Assembly (NCBI GenBank): GCA_900552655.1 | Contig: USAE01000014.1 | Location: forward strand, 1-30,734 | DNA from: an uncultured Clostridium sp. | GTDB lineage: Bacteria > Bacillota > Clostridia > TANB77 > CAG-508 | Direction: 5' to 3' | Length of the DNA: 30,734 bases | The notes under the pieces: generated by a model | Told to the model about the DNA's origin: nothing | Databases searched by the model: none | Seen by the model: the letters and a program-made list of their open reading frames with translations, nothing else | Program-made: the position numbers and the translations under genes | Shown here: in pieces, positions 17,105 through 25,630 of the stretch | How positions within the stretch are numbered: the first letter of the stretch is position 1 | Layout: the number at the start of each line of letters is the position of its first letter

Positions 17105-17857
17105 ATGCGTAAAAAAGTAATTGCTGGTAACTGGAAAATGAATATGCTTCCAAACGAAGCAATATCATGTATAGATGAATTATCAAAATTAGTAAAAGAT
17201 ACAAATAACGAAGTTGTTTTATGTGTTCCATATACAGATTTATTTTATGCACTACTTACAGCGCAAAATACAAATATAAAAATAGGAGCACAAAATATGC
17301 ACTTTGAAGAGAATGGTGCATACACAGGAGAAATTTCTGGACCAATGCTTAAATCAATCGGTGTAGAATATGTTATTATAGGTCATTCAGAAAGAAGACA
17401 ATACTTTGCAGAAACAGATGAAACAGTAAATAAAAAAGTAAAATCAGCACATAAATATGGTTTAAAACCAATAGTATGTGTAGGGGAAACTTTAGAACAA
17501 AAAGAAGCAGGAGAAACAACTAAAGTAATTACAGATCAAACAAGATTAGCTTTAGAAGGCCTTTCAAAAGAACAAGTAGAAGGAACAATAATAGCATATG
17601 AACCAATTTGGGCAATAGGAACAGGAAAAACTGCAACTTCAGAAGATGCTAACAACTCTATAAAAGAAATTAGAAAAGAGATAGAAAAAAATTATGGACA
17701 AGAAGTGTCAGATAGAGTTATAATACAATATGGTGGAAGCGTTAAGTCAAGTAATGCAAAAGAACTATTTACAACATCTGACATAGATGGAGGATTAGTT
17801 GGAGGAGCAAGCTTAAAGGCTGACGAATTTGCTAAAATAGTAAATTTTGATAAGTAA
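17105..17857 (+). CDS. tpiA: Triose-phosphate isomerase
   Basis: Interconverts dihydroxyacetone phosphate and glyceraldehyde 3-phosphate. The start is ATG 17105 (250 residues) with AAGGAG at 17091-17096; a TTG six codons earlier precedes the ribosome binding site and is rejected. The TIM-barrel signatures are intact: AGNWKMN with the catalytic lysine, IIGHSERR with catalytic His94, AYEPIWAIGTGKTAT with catalytic Glu166 and the flexible loop 6, and IQYGGSVKSSN plus GGLVGGASL for phosphate binding. The stop codon runs into the ribosome binding region of gpmI, so the two are cotranscribed. Confidence 0.97.
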   Translation: MRKKVIAGNWKMNMLPNEAISCIDELSKLVKDTNNEVVLCVPYTDLFYALLTAQNTNIKIGAQNMHFEENGAYTGEISGPMLKSIGVEYVIIGHSERRQYFAETDETVNKKVKSAHKYGLKPIVCVGETLEQKEAGETTKVITDQTRLALEGLSKEQVEGTIIAYEPIWAIGTGKTATSEDANNSIKEIRKEIEKNYGQEVSDRVIIQYGGSVKSSNAKELFTTSDIDGGLVGGASLKADEFAKIVNFDK

Positions 17858-17872
17858 GGATGGTAACAAGAT

Positions 17873-19405
17873 ATGAAAGATAAGCTAACAATGCTAATGA
17901 TATTAGATGGGTTTGGTGAAAACAACCATAAAGAAGGAAATGCTGTTGAACTTGCAAACACGCCTAATATAGATAGACTAATGAAAATTTGGCCAACAAC
18001 AAATATTCATGCAAGTGAATTAAGTGTAGGACTTCCAGAAGGTCAAATGGGAAATTCTGAAGTAGGTCACACAAACATAGGAGCTGGTAGAATAGTTTAT
18101 CAAGAATTAACTAAAATTACTAAATCAATAGAAGATGGTGACTTTTTTGCAATTCCAGAATTAGTAGAAGCAATAGAAAATTGCAAAAAGAATAATTCTA
18201 AATTGCACATATTAGGACTTGTTTCAGATGGAGGAGTTCACAGTCACATTCGTCATTTATTTGCAATTTTAGAATTAGCAAAAAGAAAAGATTTCGAAAA
18301 TGTATATGTTCATTGCTTTACAGATGGAAGGGATACAGCACCAACTTCTGGAGAAAGTTATATAACAATGCTAGAAGAAAAAATGAAAGAAAAAGGTGTA
18401 GGAAAAATTGCTACTATTTCTGGAAGATTTTATGCAATGGACAGAGATAAAAGATGGAACAGAGTTCAAAAAGCATATGATGCAATGGTAAATGGTGAGG
18501 GAATAAAAGCAACAAGTGCAATAAATGCAATAGAAAGTTCTTACCAAAAAGAAGTTTTTGATGAATTTATAGAACCAACAGTTATCTGTAATGGGGATAC
18601 ACCTATTGCTAAAATAGAAGAAAATGATTCTGTAATATTCTTTAACTTTAGACCAGATAGAGCAAGAGAAATAACTAGAACATTAGTAGATCCAGAATTT
18701 AATGAATTCGAAACAAAGAAGATGAATTTAAATTATGTATGTTTCACACAATATGATGAAACAATGCCAAATGTAAAAGTTGCATTTAAACCAAAAAGAT
18801 TAGAAAATACATTTGGAGAATATATAAGTAAAAATTCATTAAATCAATTAAGAATTGCAGAAACAGAAAAATATGCTCATGTTACATTTTTCTTTAATGG
18901 TGGAGAAGAAAAACAATATCCAGGAGAAGATAGAATATTAGTACCTTCACCAAAAGTAGAAACATACGATATGAAGCCAGAAATGAGTGCTTTAGAAGTT
19001 ACAGAAAAAGTAGTAGAAGCAATAAATTCTAAAAAATATGATACTATTATTTTAAACTATGCAAATCCAGATATGGTAGGACATACAGGTAATTTAGAAG
19101 CAGCCATAAAAGCAATAGAAACAATAGATAGTTGTGTAAAAAGAGTAGTAGATGCAGTAGAAGAGCAAGAAGGAGTAATTCTTATTACTGCAGACCATGG
19201 AAATGCAGAGCAAATGATAGACTATAAAACAGGAGAGCCACATACAGCTCATACTACAAACTTAGTTCCATTAGTATTAGTGGGAATTAAAGATGTAAAA
19301 TTAAAAGAAGGAAAATTAGCAGATTTAGCACCAACAATGTTAGAAATTATGGGATTAGAAAAGCCAACAGAAATGACTGGAGAAAGCCTAATAATAAAAG
19401 AATAA
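17873..19405 (+). CDS. gpmI: 2,3-bisphosphoglycerate-independent phosphoglycerate mutase
   Basis: Interconverts 3- and 2-phosphoglycerate through a phosphoserine intermediate; manganese-dependent, alkaline phosphatase superfamily. The 510 residues are typical. Metal- and substrate-site motifs are present in order: MLMILDGFG with the first metal aspartate, GNSEVGHTNIGAGR with catalytic Ser62, GGVHSHIRH, FTDGRDTAP, GRFYAMDRDKRW, FFNFRPDRAREIT, NYANPDMVGHTG and TADHGNAEQM. The ribosome binding site (AAGGA overlapping the tpiA stop) is about 12 nt from the ATG, slightly long. The gene after it starts 26 bp downstream, continuing the operon. Confidence 0.97.
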   Translation: MKDKLTMLMILDGFGENNHKEGNAVELANTPNIDRLMKIWPTTNIHASELSVGLPEGQMGNSEVGHTNIGAGRIVYQELTKITKSIEDGDFFAIPELVEAIENCKKNNSKLHILGLVSDGGVHSHIRHLFAILELAKRKDFENVYVHCFTDGRDTAPTSGESYITMLEEKMKEKGVGKIATISGRFYAMDRDKRWNRVQKAYDAMVNGEGIKATSAINAIESSYQKEVFDEFIEPTVICNGDTPIAKIEENDSVIFFNFRPDRAREITRTLVDPEFNEFETKKMNLNYVCFTQYDETMPNVKVAFKPKRLENTFGEYISKNSLNQLRIAETEKYAHVTFFFNGGEEKQYPGEDRILVPSPKVETYDMKPEMSALEVTEKVVEAINSKKYDTIILNYANPDMVGHTGNLEAAIKAIETIDSCVKRVVDAVEEQEGVILITADHGNAEQMIDYKTGEPHTAHTTNLVPLVLVGIKDVKLKEGKLADLAPTMLEIMGLEKPTEMTGESLIIKE

Positions 19406-19431
19406 AAAATATACTTATGGGGGGAAATATA

Positions 19432-20163
19432 GTGTCAACTTCTGCAAGGATGAAGGAGTTATATAAAGAAATACAAAATAGTTTATTTGACATGATACCA
19501 GAAAAATGGAATAAAATATTTTTATATGCATCTGTAATAGATGGAGTTAATAGTTTAGAAACAGGAGAAATGTATTTTTATTATATTCCAAAAGGAATAC
19601 TAAAAAGAGAGCCAGTTAATGTGTACGAAGTACCAAATAAATTTAATTTAGAGGAATCTTCTTATTTTAAAATGGCAGATAATTTGTATGGAATTATAAA
19701 AAAACTAAGAAAAGAATACATTGCAACAAATGGAAGTTTATGGACTAATATAACAATTTCAATAGCAGATTGTACATTTAAGGTTGAATATGGTTTTGAA
19801 AACCTAGCCACCTCCCCATATAGCAATTATGATAGACATTTAGTTTTTAGATATAAATATTTAAAAACAGGACTAAATACTTATAGTAAACGTGAAAAGC
19901 AAATGGTTATAGATTATATAGAAAGAGAAGAAAATTCGAATAAAAGAATAGATATATATGAAGAATCAATTTATACAGCGCCAACTAAGAATTTAGTTAA
20001 CTTTGAAAAAGATGCGCCAACAAAATCTAGAAAAGAAGAGCGAATGGAAGAAATATATGAACTTGAAAAAGATAGCGAGTTTTGGCCACATGATAAAAAA
20101 TATATAATTTTAGAAAGTAAACCAAAAAGTAAAAATCAAATTATAAATACTAATAAAAGGTGA
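19432..20163 (+). CDS. YezG/DUF600-family immunity-like protein
   Basis: Resembles the YezG (DUF600) family, whose Bacillus member is the immunity partner of the LXG-type toxin YeeF. I choose the GTG at 19432 (243 residues) because a G-rich ribosome binding sequence (19419-19424) fits it; the ATG at 19417 lies inside that sequence, and an ATG at 19450 gives the MKELYKEI opening common in the family. Family-like stretches: MKELYKEIQNSLFDMIPEKW, YFYYIPKG, LWTNITISI, FKVEYGFEN and LVFRYKYL. The C-terminal 70 residues are charged and variable. No toxin gene is adjacent; it sits between gpmI and the scaffold gene, whose ribosome binding site overlaps its stop. Family membership is by eye; a role in immunity here is doubtful. 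Confidence 0.65.
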   Translation: MSTSARMKELYKEIQNSLFDMIPEKWNKIFLYASVIDGVNSLETGEMYFYYIPKGILKREPVNVYEVPNKFNLEESSYFKMADNLYGIIKKLRKEYIATNGSLWTNITISIADCTFKVEYGFENLATSPYSNYDRHLVFRYKYLKTGLNTYSKREKQMVIDYIEREENSNKRIDIYEESIYTAPTKNLVNFEKDAPTKSRKEERMEEIYELEKDSEFWPHDKKYIILESKPKSKNQIINTNKR

Positions 20164-20177
20164 AAGGAGAAATAGAA

Positions 20178-20870
20178 ATGATATATTCAAAAGAATTAGA
20201 AGAAATGTGCACAGTTGCAAAAGGAGTAAACCATGGACCAGCACCAATACCAGAAGAAGGTAAATGGGTTAAAGCAAAAGAAATAAAAGACATATCTGGT
20301 TTAACACATGGTATTGGATGGTGTGCACCACAACAAGGAGCTTGTAAATTAACATTAAATGTAAAAGATGGTATTATACAAGAAGCTTTAATAGAAACAA
20401 TAGGATGTTCAGGAATGACACATTCAGCAGCTATGGCAGGAGAAATTTTAACAGGAAAGACATTATTAGAAGCATTAAATACAGACTTAGTATGTGATGC
20501 CATAAATACAGCTATGAGAGAATTATTCTTACAAATAGTATATGGAAGAACACAAACAGCTTTCTCAGAAGGAGGACTTCCTGTAGGAGCTGGACTTGAA
20601 GACTTAGGAAAAGGACATACATCACAAGTCGGAACAATTTATTCAAGTACATTAAAAGGTCCAAGATATTTACAATTAACAGAAGGATACATAGTAGAAT
20701 TAGGCTTAGACAAAGATGACCAAATTATTGGTTACAAATATGTTCATATGGGAAAAATGATGGAAAATATTAAAAAAGGAATAGACCCAATGGAAGCAAT
20801 AGAAAAAGCTTCTGGAACATATGGAAGATTTGATGAAGCTGTTAAGAAAATAGACCCAAGAAAACAATAA
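20178..20870 (+). CDS. NifU/IscU-like iron-sulfur scaffold protein (GGGtGRT-associated)
   Basis: Likely an iron-sulfur cluster scaffold of the NifU N-terminal/IscU fold. ATG 20178 (230 residues) is chosen for its AAAGGAG at 20163-20169, which overlaps the previous stop. ACKLTLNVKDGIIQEALIE followed by GCSGMTHSAAMAGEILTGKT mirrors the first two cysteine regions of IscU; C56 and C77 would be ligands and C106 (LVCDAI) is a candidate third. C11 and C49 are additional. The C-terminal part (about 120-230) is not IscU-like and contains TSQVGTIYSSTLKGPRYLQL. This variant is known to occur beside GGGtGRT proteins in anaerobes, and such a gene lies just downstream. Which target receives a cluster is unknown. 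Confidence 0.78.
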   Translation: MIYSKELEEMCTVAKGVNHGPAPIPEEGKWVKAKEIKDISGLTHGIGWCAPQQGACKLTLNVKDGIIQEALIETIGCSGMTHSAAMAGEILTGKTLLEALNTDLVCDAINTAMRELFLQIVYGRTQTAFSEGGLPVGAGLEDLGKGHTSQVGTIYSSTLKGPRYLQLTEGYIVELGLDKDDQIIGYKYVHMGKMMENIKKGIDPMEAIEKASGTYGRFDEAVKKIDPRKQ

Positions 20871-20885
20871 TAAGAGGTATAAGAT

Positions 20886-21302
20886 ATGAATATTTATTTT
20901 TCAGGTTCAATATATGGTGGAAGGCAAAAATTAGAAGCATATAAAAAGTTAGTAAAAGAGTTAACAAAGTTTGGTAATGTCTTAGATGAAGAAGTAGCGG
21001 ATGATAATGTATTAATTCGTGAAGAGAGCATTTCAGATAAAGATGTTTTCGAAAGTTTAGTAGACAGACTAAAACGAGCAGATCTAGTTTTTGCAGAAGT
21101 AACAGTTCCATCATTAGGTGTTGGATATGAAATTGGATATGCAGATAAGACTAATAAAAGAATAATTTGTGTTTATGATAAAACTGTAACACCTAAGCTT
21201 ACAACTATGCTTAGAGGAAACAATAGACTAAAAATTATTCCATATACAAATATAAATGAAATTATAAACAATTTGGAGAATATATTAAAGGAGGAAAATT
21301 AA
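20886..21302 (+). CDS. DNPH1/Rcl-like 2'-deoxynucleoside 5'-phosphate N-hydrolase or deoxyribosyltransferase
   Basis: Belongs by motif to the nucleoside 2-deoxyribosyltransferase superfamily and most resembles DNPH1 (Rcl), which cleaves the N-glycosidic bond of deoxynucleoside monophosphates to a base and deoxyribose 5-phosphate. The 138 residues show the phosphate-binding opening MNIYFSGSIYGGRQ (1-14), an aspartate at D66 in RADLVFAEVT, and PSLGVGYEIGYA (75-86), in which E82 corresponds to the catalytic glutamate. AAGAGGT (20872-20878) precedes the ATG. It lies 15 bp after the scaffold gene, and its TAA directly abuts the ATG of the GGGtGRT gene, so the three are translated together. A transferase role cannot be excluded. 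Confidence 0.82.
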   Translation: MNIYFSGSIYGGRQKLEAYKKLVKELTKFGNVLDEEVADDNVLIREESISDKDVFESLVDRLKRADLVFAEVTVPSLGVGYEIGYADKTNKRIICVYDKTVTPKLTTMLRGNNRLKIIPYTNINEIINNLENILKEEN

Positions 21303-22304
21303 ATGGCAGTAACATTTGAAAGTTATGAAAGAAGAATAGACCAAATTAAACCAGTAATGGAAAAATACGGAATAAAAGATTTTGAAGATGCATTAAAAAT
21401 ATGTACAGATAAAGGATTTAATCCATATGAAATAGTAAAAGGAGTACAACCAATTTGCTTTGAAAATGCTGCTTGGGCATATACATTAGGAGCAGCAATA
21501 GCAGTAAAAAAAGGATGTACTAAAGCAGCAGATGCAGCAAAAGCAATAGGTGAAGGTTTACAATCATTCTGTATACCAGGTTCAGTTGCAGATGACAGAA
21601 AAGTTGGACTAGGACATGGAAATTTAGCATCTATGTTACTTTCAGAAGATACAAAATGTTTTGCATTTTTAGCTGGACACGAAAGCTTTGCAGCAGCAGA
21701 AGGAGCTATTGGTATAGCAAAATCTGCAAACAAAGTTAGAAAAGAACCATTAAGAGTTATTTTAAATGGTTTAGGAAAAGATGCAGCTCAAGTAATTTCT
21801 AGAATTAATGGATTTACATATGTAAAAACAGAATTTGATTTCTTTACAGGAAAAGTAAATGTTATAGAAGAAATTCCATATTCAGATGGAGAAAGATCAA
21901 AAGTTAAATGTTATGGTGCAAACGATGTTAGAGAAGGTGTAGCTATAATGTGGATGGAAGATGTTGACGTATCTATTACAGGAAACTCAACAAACCCTAC
22001 AAGATTCCAACATCCAGTTGCAGGAACATATAAAAAAGAAAGAATAGAAGCAGGTAAAAAATACTTCTCTGTAGCTTCTGGTGGAGGAACAGGAAGAACA
22101 TTACACCCAGACAATATGGCAGCAGGACCAGCTTCATATGGTATGACAGATACAATGGGAAGAATGCATTCAGATGCACAATTTGCAGGAAGTTCATCAG
22201 TTCCAGCTCACGTAGAAATGATGGGATTAATAGGAATGGGTAACAACCCAATGGTTGGAGCTTCAGTAGCAGTAGCAGTAGCAGTAGAAGAAGCAATGAA
22301 ATAA
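21303..22304 (+). CDS. GGGtGRT-family protein
   Basis: Named for its signature, seen here as SGGGTGRTLHP with GGGTGRT at 260-266. To my knowledge the biochemical function is not established. The 333 residues are soluble and alanine/glycine-rich, with no signal peptide. Recognisable blocks: PICFENAAWAYTLGAA, SFCIPGSVADDRKVGLGHGN, FLAGHESFAAAEGAIGIAKS, a glycine-rich end (MGLIGMGNNPMVGAS), and a VAVAVAVEEA tail encoded by a short hexanucleotide repeat (22266-22286). Several cysteines are present but no clear cluster-binding motif. The start has AAAGGAGG (21287-21294) and follows the N-hydrolase stop with no gap. Pairing with a NifU-like scaffold is a known family association and suggests an iron-sulfur link. 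Confidence 0.88.
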   Translation: MAVTFESYERRIDQIKPVMEKYGIKDFEDALKICTDKGFNPYEIVKGVQPICFENAAWAYTLGAAIAVKKGCTKAADAAKAIGEGLQSFCIPGSVADDRKVGLGHGNLASMLLSEDTKCFAFLAGHESFAAAEGAIGIAKSANKVRKEPLRVILNGLGKDAAQVISRINGFTYVKTEFDFFTGKVNVIEEIPYSDGERSKVKCYGANDVREGVAIMWMEDVDVSITGNSTNPTRFQHPVAGTYKKERIEAGKKYFSVASGGGTGRTLHPDNMAAGPASYGMTDTMGRMHSDAQFAGSSSVPAHVEMMGLIGMGNNPMVGASVAVAVAVEEAMK

Positions 22305-22345
22305 TTAAATCGGGATTAGGGGGACAGCACTTAAAATCCAGATTC

Positions 22346-22374
22346 AAAAAAGCAGTATTTAGTACTGCTTTTTT
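22346..22374 (+). terminator. Rho-independent terminator of the GGGtGRT gene
   Basis: AAAAAAGCAGTA (22346-22357) pairs perfectly with TACTGCTTTTTT (22363-22374) around a 5-nt loop. It closes the run of genes that starts at gap. Confidence 0.92.
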
Positions 22375-22425
22375 GCTAGATAATTATTGTGCGCTTAAGA
22401 ATTTTAGTAAGTACGCTTTTGGATA

Positions 22426-22454
22426 TTGAAAAATAGACTTAAATGTAGTATAGT
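22426..22454 (+). promoter_or_regulatory. Promoter of the small gene before eno
   Basis: TTGAAA (22426-22431), 17 bp and TATAGT (22449-22454) lie about 34 bp before the ATG. The position between a terminator and a lone gene supports it. Confidence 0.55.
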
Positions 22455-22487
22455 AATATAACAAAAAAGTTGAAAGGAGTATACCAT

Positions 22488-22811
22488 ATGAAAGAGTTTA
22501 GAATTAAACGGTGCAATGAGTATAATGAATATTTCCTTACAGCAGAAGGATATATTCCAAAAGAGCTAGAGGAAGATTTAGAGGAACTATTAGAAGACTT
22601 TGCTTGTGACGAAGAAATTATGATTGAAGAAGCTTTCGAAAAAATAAAAGGACTCAGAAGATTCTATAAAAAGCGTAATGGAATTGTAATGAGATTCTGG
22701 CTAGATTATGATTATAACACTTATGAGAACCATTCTGTTAGAGTGTTGACAATAGGAATACATTCTAGGAGAAGTATTCTTCAGTTCTGCAAGGAAAAAC
22801 TTTTAATCTAA
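22488..22811 (+). CDS. Small protein of unknown function, paralog of the one after eno (copy 1)
   Basis: I do not recognise the family. ATG 22488 (107 residues) follows AAAGGAG (22474-22480). The protein is soluble and acidic in its middle (EEDLEELLEDF), with a basic N-terminus (FRIKR) and an aromatic-rich second half (FWLDYDYNTYENH). It matches the product at 24356-24712 without gaps over residues 5-47: RIKR, G-x-IPK, DL-x2-LL, D and I-x-IE all fall at the same spacing, and both end with a VxxxTIxxH segment. Arg codons CGG and CGT and several C-ending codons set it apart from neighbours that use AGA and A/T endings. It has its own promoter and terminator. Confidence 0.75.
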   Translation: MKEFRIKRCNEYNEYFLTAEGYIPKELEEDLEELLEDFACDEEIMIEEAFEKIKGLRRFYKKRNGIVMRFWLDYDYNTYENHSVRVLTIGIHSRRSILQFCKEKLLI

Positions 22812-22847
22812 AGAGGGGGTGGATATTTAGGTATCCACTTCTTTTTT
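22811..22847 (+). terminator. Rho-independent terminator of the small gene before eno
   Basis: GTGGATA (22819-22825) pairs with TATCCAC (22832-22838). The stem extends outward with G-T pairs and runs into TTTTTT (22842-22847). Confidence 0.85.
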
Positions 22848-22870
22848 ATTGACTGTAAAGTCCATATAAT
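22842..22870 (+). promoter_or_regulatory. Possible eno promoter overlapping the terminator tail
   Basis: A perfect TATAAT at 22865-22870 lies 17 bp after TTTTTT (22842-22847), which is the U tail of the preceding terminator and a poor -35. It would give a leader of about 80 nt before eno. TTGACT at 22849-22854 is too close to be the -35. Confidence 0.4.
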
Positions 22871-22944
22871 AAGAGAAAAGATTTTTTAATACATTTGTTA
22901 TATAAAAGGATATATTTTCAAATAATTGGTAATAATAATTTTAA

Positions 22945-24222
<1,278 letters not shown>

Positions 24223-24280
24223 GTATTAGCAAATAAAATACAAAAATAAAAATAGGAGATAGAAACAATAAGTCTTAAAA

Positions 24281-24309
24281 TTGCTAAATTATATATTTTG
24301 TGATATTAT
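24281..24309 (+). promoter_or_regulatory. Promoter of the small gene after eno
   Basis: TTGCTA (24281-24286), 17 bp and TATTAT (24304-24309) lie about 46 bp before the ATG at 24356. No clear terminator separates eno from it, so read-through from eno is also possible. Confidence 0.5.
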
Positions 24310-24355
24310 AAATATGGAACTAATTGTTTAGCAGAAAAGAAGGGAGAACATTATT

Positions 24356-24712
24356 ATGGATTGTTCAATGGTTATGGAAAAAAATCGGATCAAGAGAGTA
24401 GAGATTTCTGATTGTGCACACAAGTATGGTTTCAGAATAATCGCAAGGGGAACCATACCAAAGAAAAAGACAAATGATTTGTCACTTCTTCTAAAAGATT
24501 TATTAGATAAAGACCGTATTCCAATTGAAAACGAACTGGTCGAATTTAAGAAAAAATGGAGAAAAGAAGGTTTGTGGGTATTCGAACATCGATATTATAA
24601 TATCGAATACTTAGCACAGTTAAATGCACAGCTTGGCATAGGTGAAGTTTATGCCATGACCATAGAAATGCATGTAATAAGAAACCCGAAGTGGTGGTTT
24701 ATGAAACATTAA
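24356..24712 (+). CDS. Small protein of unknown function, paralog of the one before eno (copy 2)
   Basis: Unrecognised family. ATG 24356 (118 residues) follows AGGGAG (24341-24346); ATGs at codons 5 and 7 are possible but lack a better site. The protein is basic, with RIKR at 11-14, G32-x-IPK36, D41-L-x2-LL46, D48 and I55-x-IE58, each exactly 11 residues on from the same residue of the product at 22488-22811, so the two are very likely paralogs. The second half is rich in W, Y and H and ends in NPKWWFMKH. Codons such as CGG, CGT, CGA, CTG, GTC, ATC and CCG are rare in the surrounding genes, suggesting separate origin. A strong terminator follows, making it a stand-alone unit. Confidence 0.75.
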   Translation: MDCSMVMEKNRIKRVEISDCAHKYGFRIIARGTIPKKKTNDLSLLLKDLLDKDRIPIENELVEFKKKWRKEGLWVFEHRYYNIEYLAQLNAQLGIGEVYAMTIEMHVIRNPKWWFMKH

Positions 24713-24721
24713 ACTATTAGG

Positions 24722-24766
24722 ATATTAGCCAGATACTGTAACTGAAGTACCTGGCTAATATTTTTT
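24722..24766 (+). terminator. Rho-independent terminator of the small gene after eno
   Basis: ATATTAGCCAG (24722-24732) pairs with CTGGCTAATAT (24751-24761), with TAC/GTA inside and TTTTTT at 24761-24766. Confidence 0.9.
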
Positions 24767-24775
24767 ATATAGTAG

Positions 24776-24866
24776 GATATTTCTCCTGGCATGAGGAATA
24801 TCTGTACTAGAGAATTATGGTGTACCTAAGATTTTCTTAAAATTTACATTTGTTAGAAAATCTTAG
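24776..24866. other. Two further hairpins between a terminator and the maf promoter
   Basis: GATATT-T-CTC (24776-24785) pairs with GAG-G-AATATC (24793-24802) around a 7-nt loop. CTAAGATTTTCT (24826-24837) pairs perfectly with AGAAAATCTTAG (24855-24866) around 17 nt. Neither has a U tail and both lie upstream of the predicted maf promoter, so they are not in the maf leader. A small RNA or an insertion remnant is possible. Confidence 0.45.
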
Positions 24867-24874
24867 AGTTATTA

Positions 24875-24903
24875 TTGCGATAAAAGAAAAAGAATGATAT
24901 AAA
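24875..24903 (+). promoter_or_regulatory. Likely maf promoter
   Basis: TTGCGA (24875-24880), 17 bp and TATAAA (24898-24903), directly before the maf ribosome binding site AAGGAGG (24913-24919). The leader would be very short. Confidence 0.5.
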
Positions 24904-24925
24904 TAATTAAGTAAGGAGGTAAAAA

Positions 24926-25588
24926 ATGATAGAAAAATATAGTGATAATAATTGTACACAGAATAAAAATGATACTTTAAAATTAAAACTAATATTAGCA
25001 TCAGGTTCGAAACAAAGACAAGATATTTTTAAAAATATAGGATTAAAATATGAAGTTATTAAAAGTGTAGTTGAAGAAAAAAGTGATAGCACAGAACCAG
25101 GTGAATACGTAAAAGACTTATCTAAAGATAAGGCAAACTCCGTTGCATCTCAAATAAATGAAAAAGCAATAATTATAGCTGCAGATTCGATAATATATAT
25201 GAATGGAAAAATTTATGAAAAACCTAAGAGCAGAGAAGAAGCATATCAAAACTTAAAAGAAATGTCAGGAAAAATTACTTATGCTGTAACTGGTGTTACA
25301 ATAAAAGATTTATATAAAAACAAAGAAATTTGCTTTGCAGATATAGCAGAAGTACATCTTAAAGAAATAGATGATGAGGATATTAAATGGTATGTAGAAA
25401 ATGAAAAGGATATATTTAATAGGTGTGCTTATGCAATACTAGGAAAAGCATCAATTTTTTTAGAAAAAGTGAATGGAGATTATAATACCTTATTTGGAAT
25501 TTCACCAAGCAAAGTATATGAGAAATTGAAAGAGCTAGGATATAAAATATCGGATTTTGAACTAGAGCAAATAGATAAGATAAATTAA
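24926..25588 (+). CDS. maf: Maf-family nucleotide pyrophosphatase, divergent
   Basis: Maf proteins hydrolyse non-canonical or excess nucleoside triphosphates to monophosphates and can affect septum formation. The 220 residues exceed the usual 190-200 because of about 18 extra N-terminal residues before LKLILASGSKQRQDIF, which holds the S-x-S-x2-R signature (S26, S28, R31). AADSIIYMNGKIYEKP contains the catalytic-base aspartate D87, and KITYAVTGVTI and NGDYNTLFGISPSKV are also family-like. The usual DKAGAYGIQG block reads NRCAYAILG, losing the conserved Asp, Lys and Gln, so substrate choice or activity may differ. The start has AAGGAGG upstream. Two small genes follow without a terminator. Confidence 0.85.
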   Translation: MIEKYSDNNCTQNKNDTLKLKLILASGSKQRQDIFKNIGLKYEVIKSVVEEKSDSTEPGEYVKDLSKDKANSVASQINEKAIIIAADSIIYMNGKIYEKPKSREEAYQNLKEMSGKITYAVTGVTIKDLYKNKEICFADIAEVHLKEIDDEDIKWYVENEKDIFNRCAYAILGKASIFLEKVNGDYNTLFGISPSKVYEKLKELGYKISDFELEQIDKIN

Positions 25589-25630
25589 AATATAAATTTT
25601 GATTACTAAAATGTAAGGGTGATATAGCAA

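Noticed and set aside
22266..22286. Hexanucleotide repeat (gtagca units) as a phase-variable tract
   Set aside because: It encodes an alternating Val-Ala tail within the frame, and a six-base unit would not shift the frame, so switching is unlikely.
21323..22347. Open frames on the - strand opposite the GGGtGRT gene
   Set aside because: These are shadows of a well-supported gene; the leucine-rich stretch reflects the GTAGCA-type repeat read backwards.
22849..22870. TTGACT and TATAAT before eno as a -35/-10 pair
   Set aside because: The spacing is only 10 bp; the TATAAT was kept with the T tail as a poor -35 instead.
24223..24280. A short gene starting after AGGAGAT at about 24253
   Set aside because: No ATG, GTG or TTG with an open frame follows at a usable distance.
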